Positions 10,212 to 17,394 of a DNA stretch of 64,000 nucleotides are shown piece after piece. The notes beneath the pieces were generated by a model that saw nothing but the letters and a program-made list of their open reading frames with translations, was not told the DNA's origin and made no database searches. Every line of letters starts with the position of its first letter. Position 1 is the stretch's first letter. The DNA lies in NCBI GenBank assembly GCA_021371955.1, contig JAJFVD010000009.1, positions 31,434 through 95,433 on the forward strand, in the 5' to 3' direction. Source of the stretch: Bacteroidales bacterium (GTDB lineage Bacteria > Bacteroidota > Bacteroidia > Bacteroidales > UBA932). A program made the position numbers and the translations under genes.

Positions 10212-10997
10212 CGCATTTTTTTCATTTAACTCCGGAGAGTCTTCACCGAATTTTCTCCGGAGTTTTTTTATTGAAACCCGTTCAAATGTTACAGGATTTA
10301 TAACAAAATCTATCGGCTGTGTATATCCGGCAAATTTAAAGCCGAGCTTTTTATATACATCTCCTTCGGACCAATCTCTGTCGGCATAGCTCATTATCTC
10401 CTGAGGGGACTGCTCATTCACAAAATAGTTCAGCAGCTTTCCCATCCCGCCCGCAACCCTCACTCCTCTCCTGCTGGCATATCTTACCCACTCGTATGAA
10501 CTTATAATTTCGCCATCCCTGTTCATTGGCCTTGGAGAAGAAAAAGCAGCAACAGCAACCGGTTCATTCGAAATTTCCGGAAAAGTTTTATTCCCTTTTA
10601 TTTCATAAAGTGCGTAATAATAGCTCGCACTTGTATGACCAAGTAAATGGTTACAATTTAAAAATGCTTTTGCAGTGTGGTTGTCGATTGTTCTTACTTC
10701 ACAATTCCTAGCAAAGATTGTCCGTGATTTTCCCAGATTTACAAGAAGCCTCGATATTAAAAGCTCATTTTTAGTCCTCCACTCGTCTTCATAGAGAGTG
10801 ATATGTTTGTATCCGATGAGAGATAATTCCGTTTCAGCAGCGTTATCGGCCGAAACAGGCATAACTCCGGAAGAGTTTAGTTCCACAATTTCTATCGCCA
10901 GCTTAAATTTTTCAATTAAAAACAGACTGCCCTGCAACTTAAATTCAATGTTCAGTTGATTTAGAAAATTGCTGAATTCTAATAAGAAGGTGTTCAA
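10155..10997 (-). CDS. GNAT-like acyltransferase-domain protein
   Basis: 280 aa, cytosolic, no signal peptide. The N-terminal 90 residues are unrecognised. The C-terminal half resembles the N-acyltransferase-like domain found in phage and homing-endonuclease-associated proteins and in stand-alone Bacteroidota genes: a VAVAAFSSPR strand, YEWVRYASRRGVRVAGGMGKLL, then MSYADRDWSEGDVYKKLGF, where the closing KLGF is typical of GNAT folds. Substrate unknown. The 3' end overlaps clpC by 57 bases on the other strand, and the clpC terminator hairpin falls inside this reading frame. A TAnnTTTG box sits 39 bases before the ATG. Confidence 0.65.
   Translation of the reverse strand: MNTFLLEFSNFLNQLNIEFKLQGSLFLIEKFKLAIEIVELNSSGVMPVSADNAAETELSLIGYKHITLYEDEWRTKNELLISRLLVNLGKSRTIFARNCEVRTIDNHTAKAFLNCNHLLGHTSASYYYALYEIKGNKTFPEISNEPVAVAAFSSPRPMNRDGEIISSYEWVRYASRRGVRVAGGMGKLLNYFVNEQSPQEIMSYADRDWSEGDVYKKLGFKFAGYTQPIDFVINPVTFERVSIKKLRRKFGEDSPELNEKNALILRNRGNLKFLRRLSFR
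10228..10268 (+). terminator. clpC terminator, located inside the opposite gene
   Basis: Perfect 11-bp stem (10228-10238 with 10254-10264), 15-nt loop and seven T's running from 10262, placed 17 bases after the clpC stop. The hairpin is also part of the coding sequence of the convergent gene (10155-10997), near its 3' end. Confidence 0.75.
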
Positions 10998-11035
10998 AAT
11001 TCCAGAATAATAATTTGATATAACTTAATAATGGA

Positions 11036-11043
11036 CAAAGGTA
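11036..11043 (-). promoter_or_regulatory. -7 box (TACCTTTG) of the GNAT-like gene
   Basis: Perfect TAnnTTTG match on the minus strand, 38 bases upstream of the ATG that ends at 10997. No clear -33 TTTG. Confidence 0.5.
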
Positions 11044-11076
11044 GCAGAAATTTTAATTCTCTTTTTTTATGATTAA

Positions 11077-11108
11077 TTTGGAAATAAAAGATTGTTGGCA
11101 TATCTTTG
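11077..11108 (+). promoter_or_regulatory. Promoter of tRNA-Lys(TTT)
   Basis: TTTG (11077-11080), a 20-nt spacer and TATCTTTG (11101-11108): the complete Bacteroidota -33/-7 arrangement with no mismatch. The mature tRNA begins 17 bases further on. Confidence 0.75.
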
Positions 11109-11125
11109 CACTCCTTAAAACGGAC

Positions 11126-11198
11126 GATTCAGTAGCTCAGCTGGTAGAGCACAACACTTTTAATGTTGGGGTCCTGGGTTCGAGCCCCAGCTGGATCA
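11126..11198 (+). tRNA. tRNA-Lys (anticodon TTT)
   Basis: 73-nt cloverleaf. The acceptor stem GATTCAG/CTGGATC pairs fully (one G-T). D arm GCTC/GAGC, anticodon stem CAACA/TGTTG with loop CTTTTAA (anticodon TTT, decoding AAA/AAG), T arm CTGGG/CCCAG with TTCGAGC loop, discriminator A. CCA is not encoded. Copies of its 3' end are found at 11384 and 16214. Confidence 0.97.
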
Positions 11199-11505
11199 CA
11201 AAAACAGAAACCAAGCAATAGCTTGGTTTCTTTGTTTTTATGATCCAGCGTATCAAGCTTGCTTGAATAAGCTGGGAATAAAAACAAATAGATTTTGAGC
11301 GAAAGCGAAAAACCTGTTTTTGTGTGGGTAAGTAAAAAGACCCCGGGTCCGACGCAGCAGCCCTTCTGGCTGCAAGTCACGACAGCTGGATCACAAAAAC
11401 GCTTCAGTCATCGGTAGTGTTTATTCTCAATCAGGCATCTATGCCCCAGCTAGTCAAGGATGCTTGAAAAAGGTTGTGCATAAAAACAAAAGATTCGCAT
11501 AGAAT
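11189..11505 (+). repeat. Diverged ~200-bp tandem duplication of the tRNA-Lys 3' end and flank
   Basis: The last 12 tRNA bases plus following A's (AGCTGGATCACAAAAAC, from 11189) recur exactly from 11384, a shift of 195. Further on, a segment from about 11244 (CCAGC..TCAAG..TGCTTGAA..ATAAAAACAAA) recurs in diverged form from about 11446, a shift of 201. The unit therefore contains the tRNA end and about 110 bases of flank. The sequence between the copies is unlike its surroundings and partly GC-rich (about 11339-11383). It looks like the trace of more than one insertion at the same tRNA site. Confidence 0.6.
11206..11238 (+). terminator. Terminator of tRNA-Lys(TTT)
   Basis: Perfect 11-bp stem (11206-11216 with 11221-11231), loop AATA, then a T-rich run to 11239. 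It starts 8 bases after the tRNA. Confidence 0.8.
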
Positions 11506-12024
11506 AAGAGCAATATTAAGTTCTTATTCTTTAACTATCATTTGTTTAAAGTGTGAGATTATCAACTCATTTAAATCTGCCAGGTTTGTTAAAAAGCTCT
11601 TTTCCTGCGATTAGTGTTCCGAAAATAAGAATAAAAATGAATATTAGCCACATAATATGTAATTGTATATTTATCGTGGGTTAAAAATATTTTTTGCTAT
11701 TAGAGAAAAAGATTATCAGTTTATAATGATCATGAAAAGCTACGTAATATTACAATGTTTTTTATTAATTACCAGAAATTTTATTTTTATTAATTCACAC
11801 CTCACTTCTCCACGGGTTACTCCCATACTTATTGTCGTTTTATTAAATTCCACTCTCATTCTGTTTTTGTGTAAGTTAGTAAAAGTGAAAATTATGTTTT
11901 TGTTACTACTGCTGAAAACAACAAAAAGGTAGTGACAAAATGTTGCTGGTAGCCACTTGGATTGTTTTTCTAGTTATTATCATTTTGTCTAATATTTAAA
12001 CACATAAAAAATTGCATACGCAGT
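11506..12024. other. AT-rich stretch without a convincing larger gene
   Basis: Apart from the 28-codon candidate (11567-11653) and a 9-bp inverted repeat at 11511-11519/11522-11530, this strongly AT-rich stretch shows nothing that can be supported. An open frame of 89 codons at 11663-11932 has biased hydrophobic composition from the base content and no recognisable motif. Confidence 0.5.
11567..11653 (-). CDS. Possible 28-residue membrane miniprotein
   Basis: ATG at 11653, stop TGA at 11567. One hydrophobic helix of about 16 residues (WLIFIFILIFGTLIAG) is followed by a basic tail (GKELFNKPGRFK), the layout of many small single-span membrane proteins. No promoter box with a perfect match is seen upstream. 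It lies in the otherwise gene-poor stretch after the tRNA repeats and could also be chance or the tail of a decayed gene. Confidence 0.25.
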   Translation of the reverse strand: MWLIFIFILIFGTLIAGKELFNKPGRFK

Positions 12025-12032
12025 TATATTTG
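12025..12032 (+). promoter_or_regulatory. -7 box (TATATTTG) of the FISUMP lipoprotein gene
   Basis: Perfect TAnnTTTG match 48 bases before the ATG at 12081; no well-spaced TTTG upstream. Confidence 0.5.
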
Positions 12033-12080
12033 TAAAACGATAATATATATTATAACTTTATGATTTATAATACTTAAGTC

Positions 12081-13388
12081 ATGAAAAACAATCTCCGAAT
12101 TATTTCAGTTTTCATAATTTCGTTACTATTGACGCTGACTTTTAGCTGTAAGAAAGAAGTACCCAAAGTTATTCCAACACTTACAACAACAGACGTAAGT
12201 AATATTACATCTACAACTGCATTAGGAGGTGGCTCAATCACCAGCGATGGCGGTGCCGCAGTAGCTGCTCGTGGGGTTTGCTGGAGTTTAAGTCAAAGTC
12301 CCACAACTACCGATAGCAAAACCTCTGATGGTGCCGGTATAGGAAGTTTCACAAGTACTATTACTGGATTAACTCCGGGTATTACATATTATGTGCGAGC
12401 TTATGCCACTAACAGTATAGGAACATCCTATGGAAGCCAGTTGACTTTAACTGCATTAGCGATTATCCCGACTTTAACAACTACTGCAATCACAGATATC
12501 GGTTCAACTAGCGCAACAAGTGGTGGTAGCATTACAAGTGATGGCGGATCCACAATAATATCGCGAGGAGTATGCTGGAGCACTAATCAAACTCCGACAA
12601 TTGCTAATTCTAAAACTGTCGAAACATCGGGCTTAAGTATTTTTACTAGTTCAATTATAGGATTGATGCCAAGCACTACTTATTATGTAAGATCTTATGC
12701 CACAAATAGCGTTGGTACAGGATATGGAAATGCGATTTCTGTTACTTCATTAAGAGGGATTTTTTTTAATCCTGATCTTACTTATGGGTCGGTAACAGAT
12801 ATCGATGGTAATAAATATAAAACAATATTAATTGGTACACAGACATGGATGGCGGAAAATCTTAAAACAACCAAATATCGTGATGGCAATTTAATTGAAA
12901 CAACAAACCCTGTGTGGTTAAACATACAGGGTAATGTTGAACCTAAATACCAATGGGCTTATGACGGTAATGAGAGTAATATTGCCACTTATGGGAGGTT
13001 ATATACTTGGTATACAGCAACGGACAGTCGTAATGTTTGTCCTATTGGTTGGCATGTGCCCACTGATGCGGAATGGACAATACTTACAACTTATTTGGGT
13101 GGAGAAAATATTGCTGGCAGTAAACTAAGAGAAGCAGGAGTATCTTATTGGGAATATCCAAAAGGGGCAACAAATGAGACAGGATTTACAGCCCTTCCAA
13201 GTGGTTATCGTCATGTCCAAGGGCCGTTCTTCGGCAAAGGTGCCGTAGTTTATTGGTGGAGCTCTAAAGATTCTGGTCTTTACAGCTATAATGCATGGTA
13301 TCGCCACATAAACTATGATCATAGCGATGTTTACAGAGAGGAGGAGTATAAATATAGTGGGTTATCTGTTCGTTGTATTAAGGATTAG
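12081..13388 (+). CDS. Lipoprotein with two Ig/FN3-like repeats and a FISUMP domain
   Basis: 435 aa. A type II signal peptide ends in LTFSC, with lipidated Cys23 followed by KK. Two repeats of about 95 residues (about 32-125 and 130-222) share the pattern GGGSITSDGG, RGVCWS, TSxIxGLxPxTTYYVRxYATNSxGTxYG, similar to fibronectin-III-like modules in Bacteroidota surface proteins. From about 235 comes the Fibrobacter succinogenes major paralogous domain (TIGR02145): GTQTWMAENLKTTKYRDG, ICPxGWHVPT-like VCPIGWHVPTDAEW, and the closing YSGLSVRCIKD. Outer-membrane or surface location is likely; function unknown. It is the largest gene of the tRNA-linked patch and has no operon partner. Confidence 0.85.
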   Translation: MKNNLRIISVFIISLLLTLTFSCKKEVPKVIPTLTTTDVSNITSTTALGGGSITSDGGAAVAARGVCWSLSQSPTTTDSKTSDGAGIGSFTSTITGLTPGITYYVRAYATNSIGTSYGSQLTLTALAIIPTLTTTAITDIGSTSATSGGSITSDGGSTIISRGVCWSTNQTPTIANSKTVETSGLSIFTSSIIGLMPSTTYYVRSYATNSVGTGYGNAISVTSLRGIFFNPDLTYGSVTDIDGNKYKTILIGTQTWMAENLKTTKYRDGNLIETTNPVWLNIQGNVEPKYQWAYDGNESNIATYGRLYTWYTATDSRNVCPIGWHVPTDAEWTILTTYLGGENIAGSKLREAGVSYWEYPKGATNETGFTALPSGYRHVQGPFFGKGAVVYWWSSKDSGLYSYNAWYRHINYDHSDVYREEEYKYSGLSVRCIKD

Positions 13389-13480
13389 GTGTGACCAGAA
13401 GCATGGTAACATGCATGTTATCATCAAGCTGGTTGGATTGTTAATGAACAAACTCCCATTAATTTTAAAACTATACAAAA

Positions 13481-13810
13481 ATGATAATTAATCAACAAGA
13501 AAAAATATTATTGCTTTTATTGAAAGACGATATTTCTCTAATGTATGACCAAGTAAAAAATGAAATGAGTAGAGATAACTTTGATACATCAGCTCGGTCA
13601 TTAAATGCTAAAAATTTTGTTGATACTATTTTTAATGAACAAAAACAATGTGTTAAAGTAACACTAAAACAAAATGGCAAAGCTTATTTACAAGAAAACC
13701 ACAAAGCAAGAAATCCCTTTTTTACCGAGAACCGAAGGTGGGCTATTGGGTTACTAATTCCACTTATATTATTTATTTTGGGTTATATTTTAAAAAGTGT
13801 TTTGATTTAA
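13481..13810 (+). CDS. Small protein with C-terminal membrane anchor, unrecognised
   Basis: 109 aa with a soluble N-terminal part of about 85 residues (lysine-, asparagine- and glutamine-rich, helical, with a KVTLKQNGKAYLQEN segment that could be a small winged-helix wing) and one C-terminal hydrophobic span (WAIGLLIPLILFILGYIL) ending in KSVLI. That makes a tail-anchored layout. The ATG at 13481 follows an AT-rich stretch without a Shine-Dalgarno sequence. No family was recognised. It stands between the FISUMP gene and a decayed peptidase. Confidence 0.55.
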   Translation: MIINQQEKILLLLLKDDISLMYDQVKNEMSRDNFDTSARSLNAKNFVDTIFNEQKQCVKVTLKQNGKAYLQENHKARNPFFTENRRWAIGLLIPLILFILGYILKSVLI

Positions 13811-13817
13811 AAAATGA

Positions 13818-14180
13818 TTAAAATATAAAGGTAAAATTTATGTATTTCAAGATAAATATACATATTCCGCTACATCGGTATTGTCTTCTGTTGCATGGCA
13901 AAATTAGAGTTTAGTATTACTTGGGCAACCTTCTGCATTTATCTCAGGTTATACTTTTCCTTCATTGGTTTTAAAATTACCTCAATCTGGTATTTCTTTT
14001 AAACTAGCTTTTCCTACTGATTTATCGGGAAGAAATCATAGTCCATTTATGGATAAAGTCGAGATAGAAATTGAAGATGAAAATATTAATGAATATTTAA
14101 ATAAAGTATTATTTTATGACTATTATAGTTGCGATTTTCTGATAAAACGAGATAAATTTATTAGAAGAATAGTAAACTAG
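13818..14180 (+). pseudogene. Decayed C-terminal fragment of an S41 family peptidase
   Basis: One reading frame from 13818 to 14180 carries the C-terminal half of an S41 (C-terminal-processing-like) peptidase but is interrupted by TAG at 13905. Before the stop: GKIYVFQDKYTYSATSVLSS, where TYSAT corresponds to the catalytic-Ser segment of S41 enzymes. After it: LLGQPSAFISGYTF, then LKLPQSGISFKL and SPFMDKVEIEI, which correspond to the usual GEPTGG, LPNS and final strand/helix region. No start, no N-terminal domain and no PDZ are present upstream (TGA at 13815). It is an inactive remnant in the accessory patch. Confidence 0.6.
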
Positions 14181-14205
14181 TACTATCAGTAATCTTTGAA
14201 AATAT

Positions 14206-14235
14206 TTTGCAAATACGGATATTTCCGTATCTTTG
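14206..14235 (+). promoter_or_regulatory. Promoter and palindromic operator of the abiE operon
   Basis: TTTG (14206-14209), an 18-nt spacer and a perfect TATCTTTG (14228-14235). A 7-bp inverted repeat, ATACGGA (14213-14219) and TCCGTAT (14224-14230) with a 4-nt spacer, fills the space between the two boxes and covers the first three bases of the -7 box. AbiEi antitoxins are known to repress their own operon by binding inverted repeats in the promoter, so this is the likely operator. Confidence 0.65.
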
Positions 14236-14257
14236 TGCAATAAATAAAGAATGCCTG

Positions 14258-15025
14258 ATGAAAAAATATCTGGAAGAATTGCATAAACTTAAATTATTTA
14301 GGTTAAAAGATATTGTTGTATTATCCGGAAATGAGAGTTCTGCGAAAGATCTCTTACAGAACTATAAAAAACAAAAATTAGTTTGCCATATAAGGAGAGA
14401 TTTGTATTCAGTGACAGATTTAGCATCTAAAATACATACTGCTAATAAGTTTGAAATTGCAAGCCAAATAACAGATTCTTCCTATTTGTCATATCACTCG
14501 GCATTAGAATATCATGGGTTGGCTCAACAAGTATTTTATGATATTTATGTCTCCTCAAATAAAAAGTTCAACTCTTTTGAGTTTGATGAGATAAACTACC
14601 TGTTTTGTAAATCAAAAAATGGTTTTGGAATTACTACTCCTTCTGCAGATTCCTTGATTCATGTTACAGACATCGAAAGAACCGTAATTGATTGTATCGA
14701 CAGAATCGACAGAAGTGGTGGAATAGAAGAATTGGTTAAATGTTTCTCACTCCTGACATTCTTAAATGAAGAAAAATTATTAAAATACCTTGATCAATAC
14801 TCCAAGCAATTTCTATTTCAAAAAGTAGGTTTTATATTACAATACTTCAAAAATGAGACAAAATTAAGTGAGACAGTTTTTGATTTCTGCAAGAGTAAGA
14901 TAGGAATGAGTACCCGTTATCTTACAGATCCACAAGAATCGGACACTTATTTTATCGAATGGAAAATATGTGCTCCTGCTAATATCCTATCATTTTTAGA
15001 ACAAGGAGGTACCGCAAATGTATAG
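14258..15025 (+). CDS. abiEi: AbiEi-type antitoxin / transcriptional regulator
   Basis: 255 aa, antitoxin half of a type IV toxin-antitoxin and phage-defence module. Residues 1-65 form the winged helix (RLKDIVVLSGNESSAKDLL.. then the wing HIRRDLYSV). Next comes the AbiEi core with SYLSYHSALEYHGLAQQV and the IERTVIDCIDR segment. The family antagonises the AbiEii nucleotidyltransferase without direct contact and represses its own promoter. The start at 14258 is chosen because the longer frame would begin with TTG inside the -33 box. It overlaps the toxin gene by 8 bases, which suggests translational coupling. Confidence 0.85.
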   Translation: MKKYLEELHKLKLFRLKDIVVLSGNESSAKDLLQNYKKQKLVCHIRRDLYSVTDLASKIHTANKFEIASQITDSSYLSYHSALEYHGLAQQVFYDIYVSSNKKFNSFEFDEINYLFCKSKNGFGITTPSADSLIHVTDIERTVIDCIDRIDRSGGIEELVKCFSLLTFLNEEKLLKYLDQYSKQFLFQKVGFILQYFKNETKLSETVFDFCKSKIGMSTRYLTDPQESDTYFIEWKICAPANILSFLEQGGTANV

Positions 15026-15962
15026 TAAAGCTGATATCGATTTATTAGCCTCAAAAAGTGGATTTATTCGGGATAATCTAGAGAAGGTTTTGAGACTATG
15101 TGAAATTCTTCAATTTATTACAGACAACCCCCTAACAGCCGGGAACCTGGCTTTAAAAGGAGGTACCGCAATAAATCTTGTGGTTTTTGATCTACCTCGA
15201 TTATCAGTCGATATTGATTTGGATTTTACAAAAAACTGTAGCAAGGAAGAGATGCTTGAGGCTAGGAAGAGGATAAACACAGATATCATTAATTATATGA
15301 ATACTCAGGGATATAACCTAAGCCCATCTACTAAAAATCCTCATACTCTGGATTCATGGGTATTCTACTATAGAAATGTAGCCGGAAATAAGGACAATAT
15401 AAAAATTGAGATAAATTACTCAATGAGGAATCATGTATTGCCAATAATTTTTCATAATGTCAAGCTTGAAGATATACCAATCTCGGTATCGGTCAGGGTG
15501 TTGTCACCTGTCGAACTGTTTGCTTCTAAAATTAAAGCATTAATTGAGAGGACAGCACCAAGAGATCTTTTTGATGTATACAACATGATTGAAAACAATG
15601 TTATACAAGAGAATGATTACCCCCTTTTAAGGAAGATCGTATTATTCTATTTGGCCGTTGGTGGGAATAAGCTCCCAACTGAAGAGTACAATTTGGATAC
15701 TATTGAAAGTATGAATTATTTTCAAATAAAAAGAAAGCTAATTCCGGTTCTCAAAAAAGGAGATCAATTCAACTTTGAAAAAGCAAAAGTTGAAGTAAAA
15801 GCTTTTATTGCCTCTTTAATGATTTTGAATGAAGAAGAGAGGGAATTTGTTAAAAAGTTCCGTAATAAAATTTATGAGCCAAATTTTCTGTTTGAAGACA
15901 AAGAAATTACTGAGCGAATAATAAATCATCCAATGGCAATTTGGAAATGTACACCTCGGTAG
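15018..15962 (+). CDS. abiEii: AbiEii-type nucleotidyltransferase toxin
   Basis: 314 aa. Nucleotidyltransferase fold with motif GGT at 48-50 (LKGGTAINL) and the two metal-binding Asp of SVDIDLDF at 65 and 67. The family's later motif is present as ASKIKALIERTAPRDLFDVYN near 174-194. AbiEii/MenT-like toxins add nucleotides to RNA (for MenT, tRNA acceptor ends) and stop growth or phage multiplication. All key residues are intact, so the toxin looks functional. It follows abiEi with an 8-base overlap and is followed by a long inverted repeat. Confidence 0.9.
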   Translation: MYSKADIDLLASKSGFIRDNLEKVLRLCEILQFITDNPLTAGNLALKGGTAINLVVFDLPRLSVDIDLDFTKNCSKEEMLEARKRINTDIINYMNTQGYNLSPSTKNPHTLDSWVFYYRNVAGNKDNIKIEINYSMRNHVLPIIFHNVKLEDIPISVSVRVLSPVELFASKIKALIERTAPRDLFDVYNMIENNVIQENDYPLLRKIVLFYLAVGGNKLPTEEYNLDTIESMNYFQIKRKLIPVLKKGDQFNFEKAKVEVKAFIASLMILNEEEREFVKKFRNKIYEPNFLFEDKEITERIINHPMAIWKCTPR

Positions 15963-15980
15963 ATCTATGGTATGAAATAT

Positions 15981-16031
15981 TTAGTGCAAGGTGCAAGTAT
16001 ATATCTCTATATTGCTTGCACCTTGCACTAA
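15981..16031. repeat. 17-bp perfect inverted repeat after abiEii
   Basis: 15981-15997 is exactly complementary to 16015-16031, around a 17-nt AT-rich loop. Each arm contains TGCAAGGTGCAAG, itself a short direct repetition. It starts 18 bases after the abiEii stop. No T-run follows, so it may be a factor-dependent terminator, an mRNA-stabilising end, or part of a mobile-element border. Confidence 0.6.
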
Positions 16032-16213
16032 GCATAATATACTGAATTAAAAAGTTTTGGTAAGTCTAAAAAGAAGAGTAATTCTGAACCTAGAAAAACA
16101 CGTTCTTTTAGGTATTGAACCCACGGAAAAAGCGACAATAATCTCTGTGACCAATTCATGACCTATTGAAATACTGAAATTCTAACACATTTATATTGCA
16201 TTTGTTATAATGG

Positions 16214-16239
16214 CTGGTTCATAATCCAGCTGGATCACA
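16214..16239 (+). repeat. Diverged copy of the tRNA-Lys 3' end, possible far border of the island
   Basis: Aligns with tRNA bases 11174-11200 with one gap: the last 13 or so bases (CCAGCTGGATCACA) are identical and the T-arm part is altered (CTGGTTCATAATCCAG). Such a copy opposite an intact tRNA is what integration into a tRNA 3' end leaves behind. No integrase gene is present between the copies. Confidence 0.5.
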
Positions 16240-16376
16240 ATTAGTAATGACCTATGTCGCAGAAGAAAGCATAAAAGATAATATATTAGCGTTTATTCGG
16301 CTATTCGTATTTAACTGCTATTATATTAGCTTTTATAAGGCTAATAATTCATTTCCGTAATCAAACCAAATCTGAA
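16240..16376. other. Short AT-rich spacer after the tRNA-end copy
   Basis: Contains two similar AT-rich tracts (near 16290 and 16320) with the words TATTAGC and GGCTA, but no gene, promoter or hairpin that can be supported. Confidence 0.3.
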
Positions 16377-17366
16377 CTATTTTTTTGTTTTAGTTGGCTT
16401 TGAATAATAAATATTGGACATGGAAATATCACAAACTATTTTTTCATCTCGATTATAAAAAGAAAATTGCCCCCCTATCTTTGAAGGAAAAATCATATTA
16501 AATTTATTAAATACCGTTGAATATTCAACATTTAAGTTGTATTCGGGATAACTGCCCACAGTAAAGATTTTAATAATTTCGGCAGAAACCGGATTTTTAC
16601 TTTTCTTATTTACAAATATAAGGAGTTGTGAAGTCTCTACACCGTTTAACTTGTTATTAACGGCAGGCCTATTTATCATAAAGACATGATTATCCCCATT
16701 TTCTCCCATATATTTAATATGCATTTTTTTGTTCATGGATGCGCCTTTCCACAAAACGATCTCATAATGTGCCATCGAATATATCTCCATGCATTTATAA
16801 AGCAATTTTGAATAACCTACCGTATCAGAAAGTGCTGTAAAAGAAAAATCATCAACCTTGTTATTCTTTTTAAAGTCTGGAGATAAAAGTTCGTATTTAA
16901 ATCCCCCATTTATTTTATGTAGCAATCTATTATTGATCATAATTACAATCTCAAAATCACCAAAAAAATGATCAAACCAACTTCCAATAAATGGTGTGTT
17001 TACATATTTACTAAATAATTTTTTAGAATTCTCTTTTGACGATGATACTATAATCTCGTTTAAATTCACTGATTGTTCAAGAGAAATAGTGTGTGTTTTT
17101 GCAACAGAAATTTTGTGTGAATATATAAATGAATTATCCTTTGCACCAACATACTTCACAGATATTGTATCACCCTTTTTTATTAAAGAATCTGGGATGA
17201 CAATAACTCCGCACGAATCCGCATCACCATAGTATTTGTTATTAATAAATATGTAAGAATACGGCAACGGTTCTTCAAGTGAACTCAAAACTCTCAATTC
17301 AAGATTTTGAGAAAGTAAACCCGAATAGATTATTGATAAAATAATAAATAAAATTACCTTTTTCAT
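16377..17366 (-). CDS. Exported carboxypeptidase-regulatory-like protein
   Basis: 329 aa with a signal peptide (about residues 1-19, ending LLSQ). Residues 20-100 look like a degenerate CarboxypepD_reg/CNA-B-like beta sandwich (YSYIFINNKYYGDADSCGVI, ISVKYVGAKD) followed by LNEIIVSS, the link usually seen after such domains. The remaining 220 residues have the beta-rich pattern of Bacteroidota proteins with a regulatory-like domain plus a lipoprotein-carrier-like sandwich. Function unknown. Very AT-rich like the neighbouring island. It lies 28 bases after the next upstream gene on the same strand, so the two are probably co-transcribed. Confidence 0.7.
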   Translation of the reverse strand: MKKVILFIILSIIYSGLLSQNLELRVLSSLEEPLPYSYIFINNKYYGDADSCGVIVIPDSLIKKGDTISVKYVGAKDNSFIYSHKISVAKTHTISLEQSVNLNEIIVSSSKENSKKLFSKYVNTPFIGSWFDHFFGDFEIVIMINNRLLHKINGGFKYELLSPDFKKNNKVDDFSFTALSDTVGYSKLLYKCMEIYSMAHYEIVLWKGASMNKKMHIKYMGENGDNHVFMINRPAVNNKLNGVETSQLLIFVNKKSKNPVSAEIIKIFTVGSYPEYNLNVEYSTVFNKFNMIFPSKIGGQFSFYNRDEKIVCDISMSNIYYSKPTKTKK

Positions 17367-17394
17367 ATTTTATTTCATTATTAAGATTCGATTT

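Noticed and set aside
11129..11380. An 83-codon frame on the minus strand
   Set aside because: Its C-terminal part is the reverse complement of tRNA-Lys; such tRNA-antisense proteins are a known annotation artefact.
11663..11932. An 89-codon hydrophobic frame
   Set aside because: Composition follows from the AT-rich DNA; no motif, no promoter, no signal peptide with sensible continuation.
12081..13388. The internal repeats of the FISUMP lipoprotein as a CRISPR-like or DNA repeat
   Set aside because: The similarity is at protein level between two FN3-like modules; at DNA level it is diverged. No CRISPR array was seen anywhere in the window.
11126..16239. An active integrative element
   Set aside because: No integrase, excisionase, relaxase or transposase is present between the tRNA-end copies; only a remnant can be argued.
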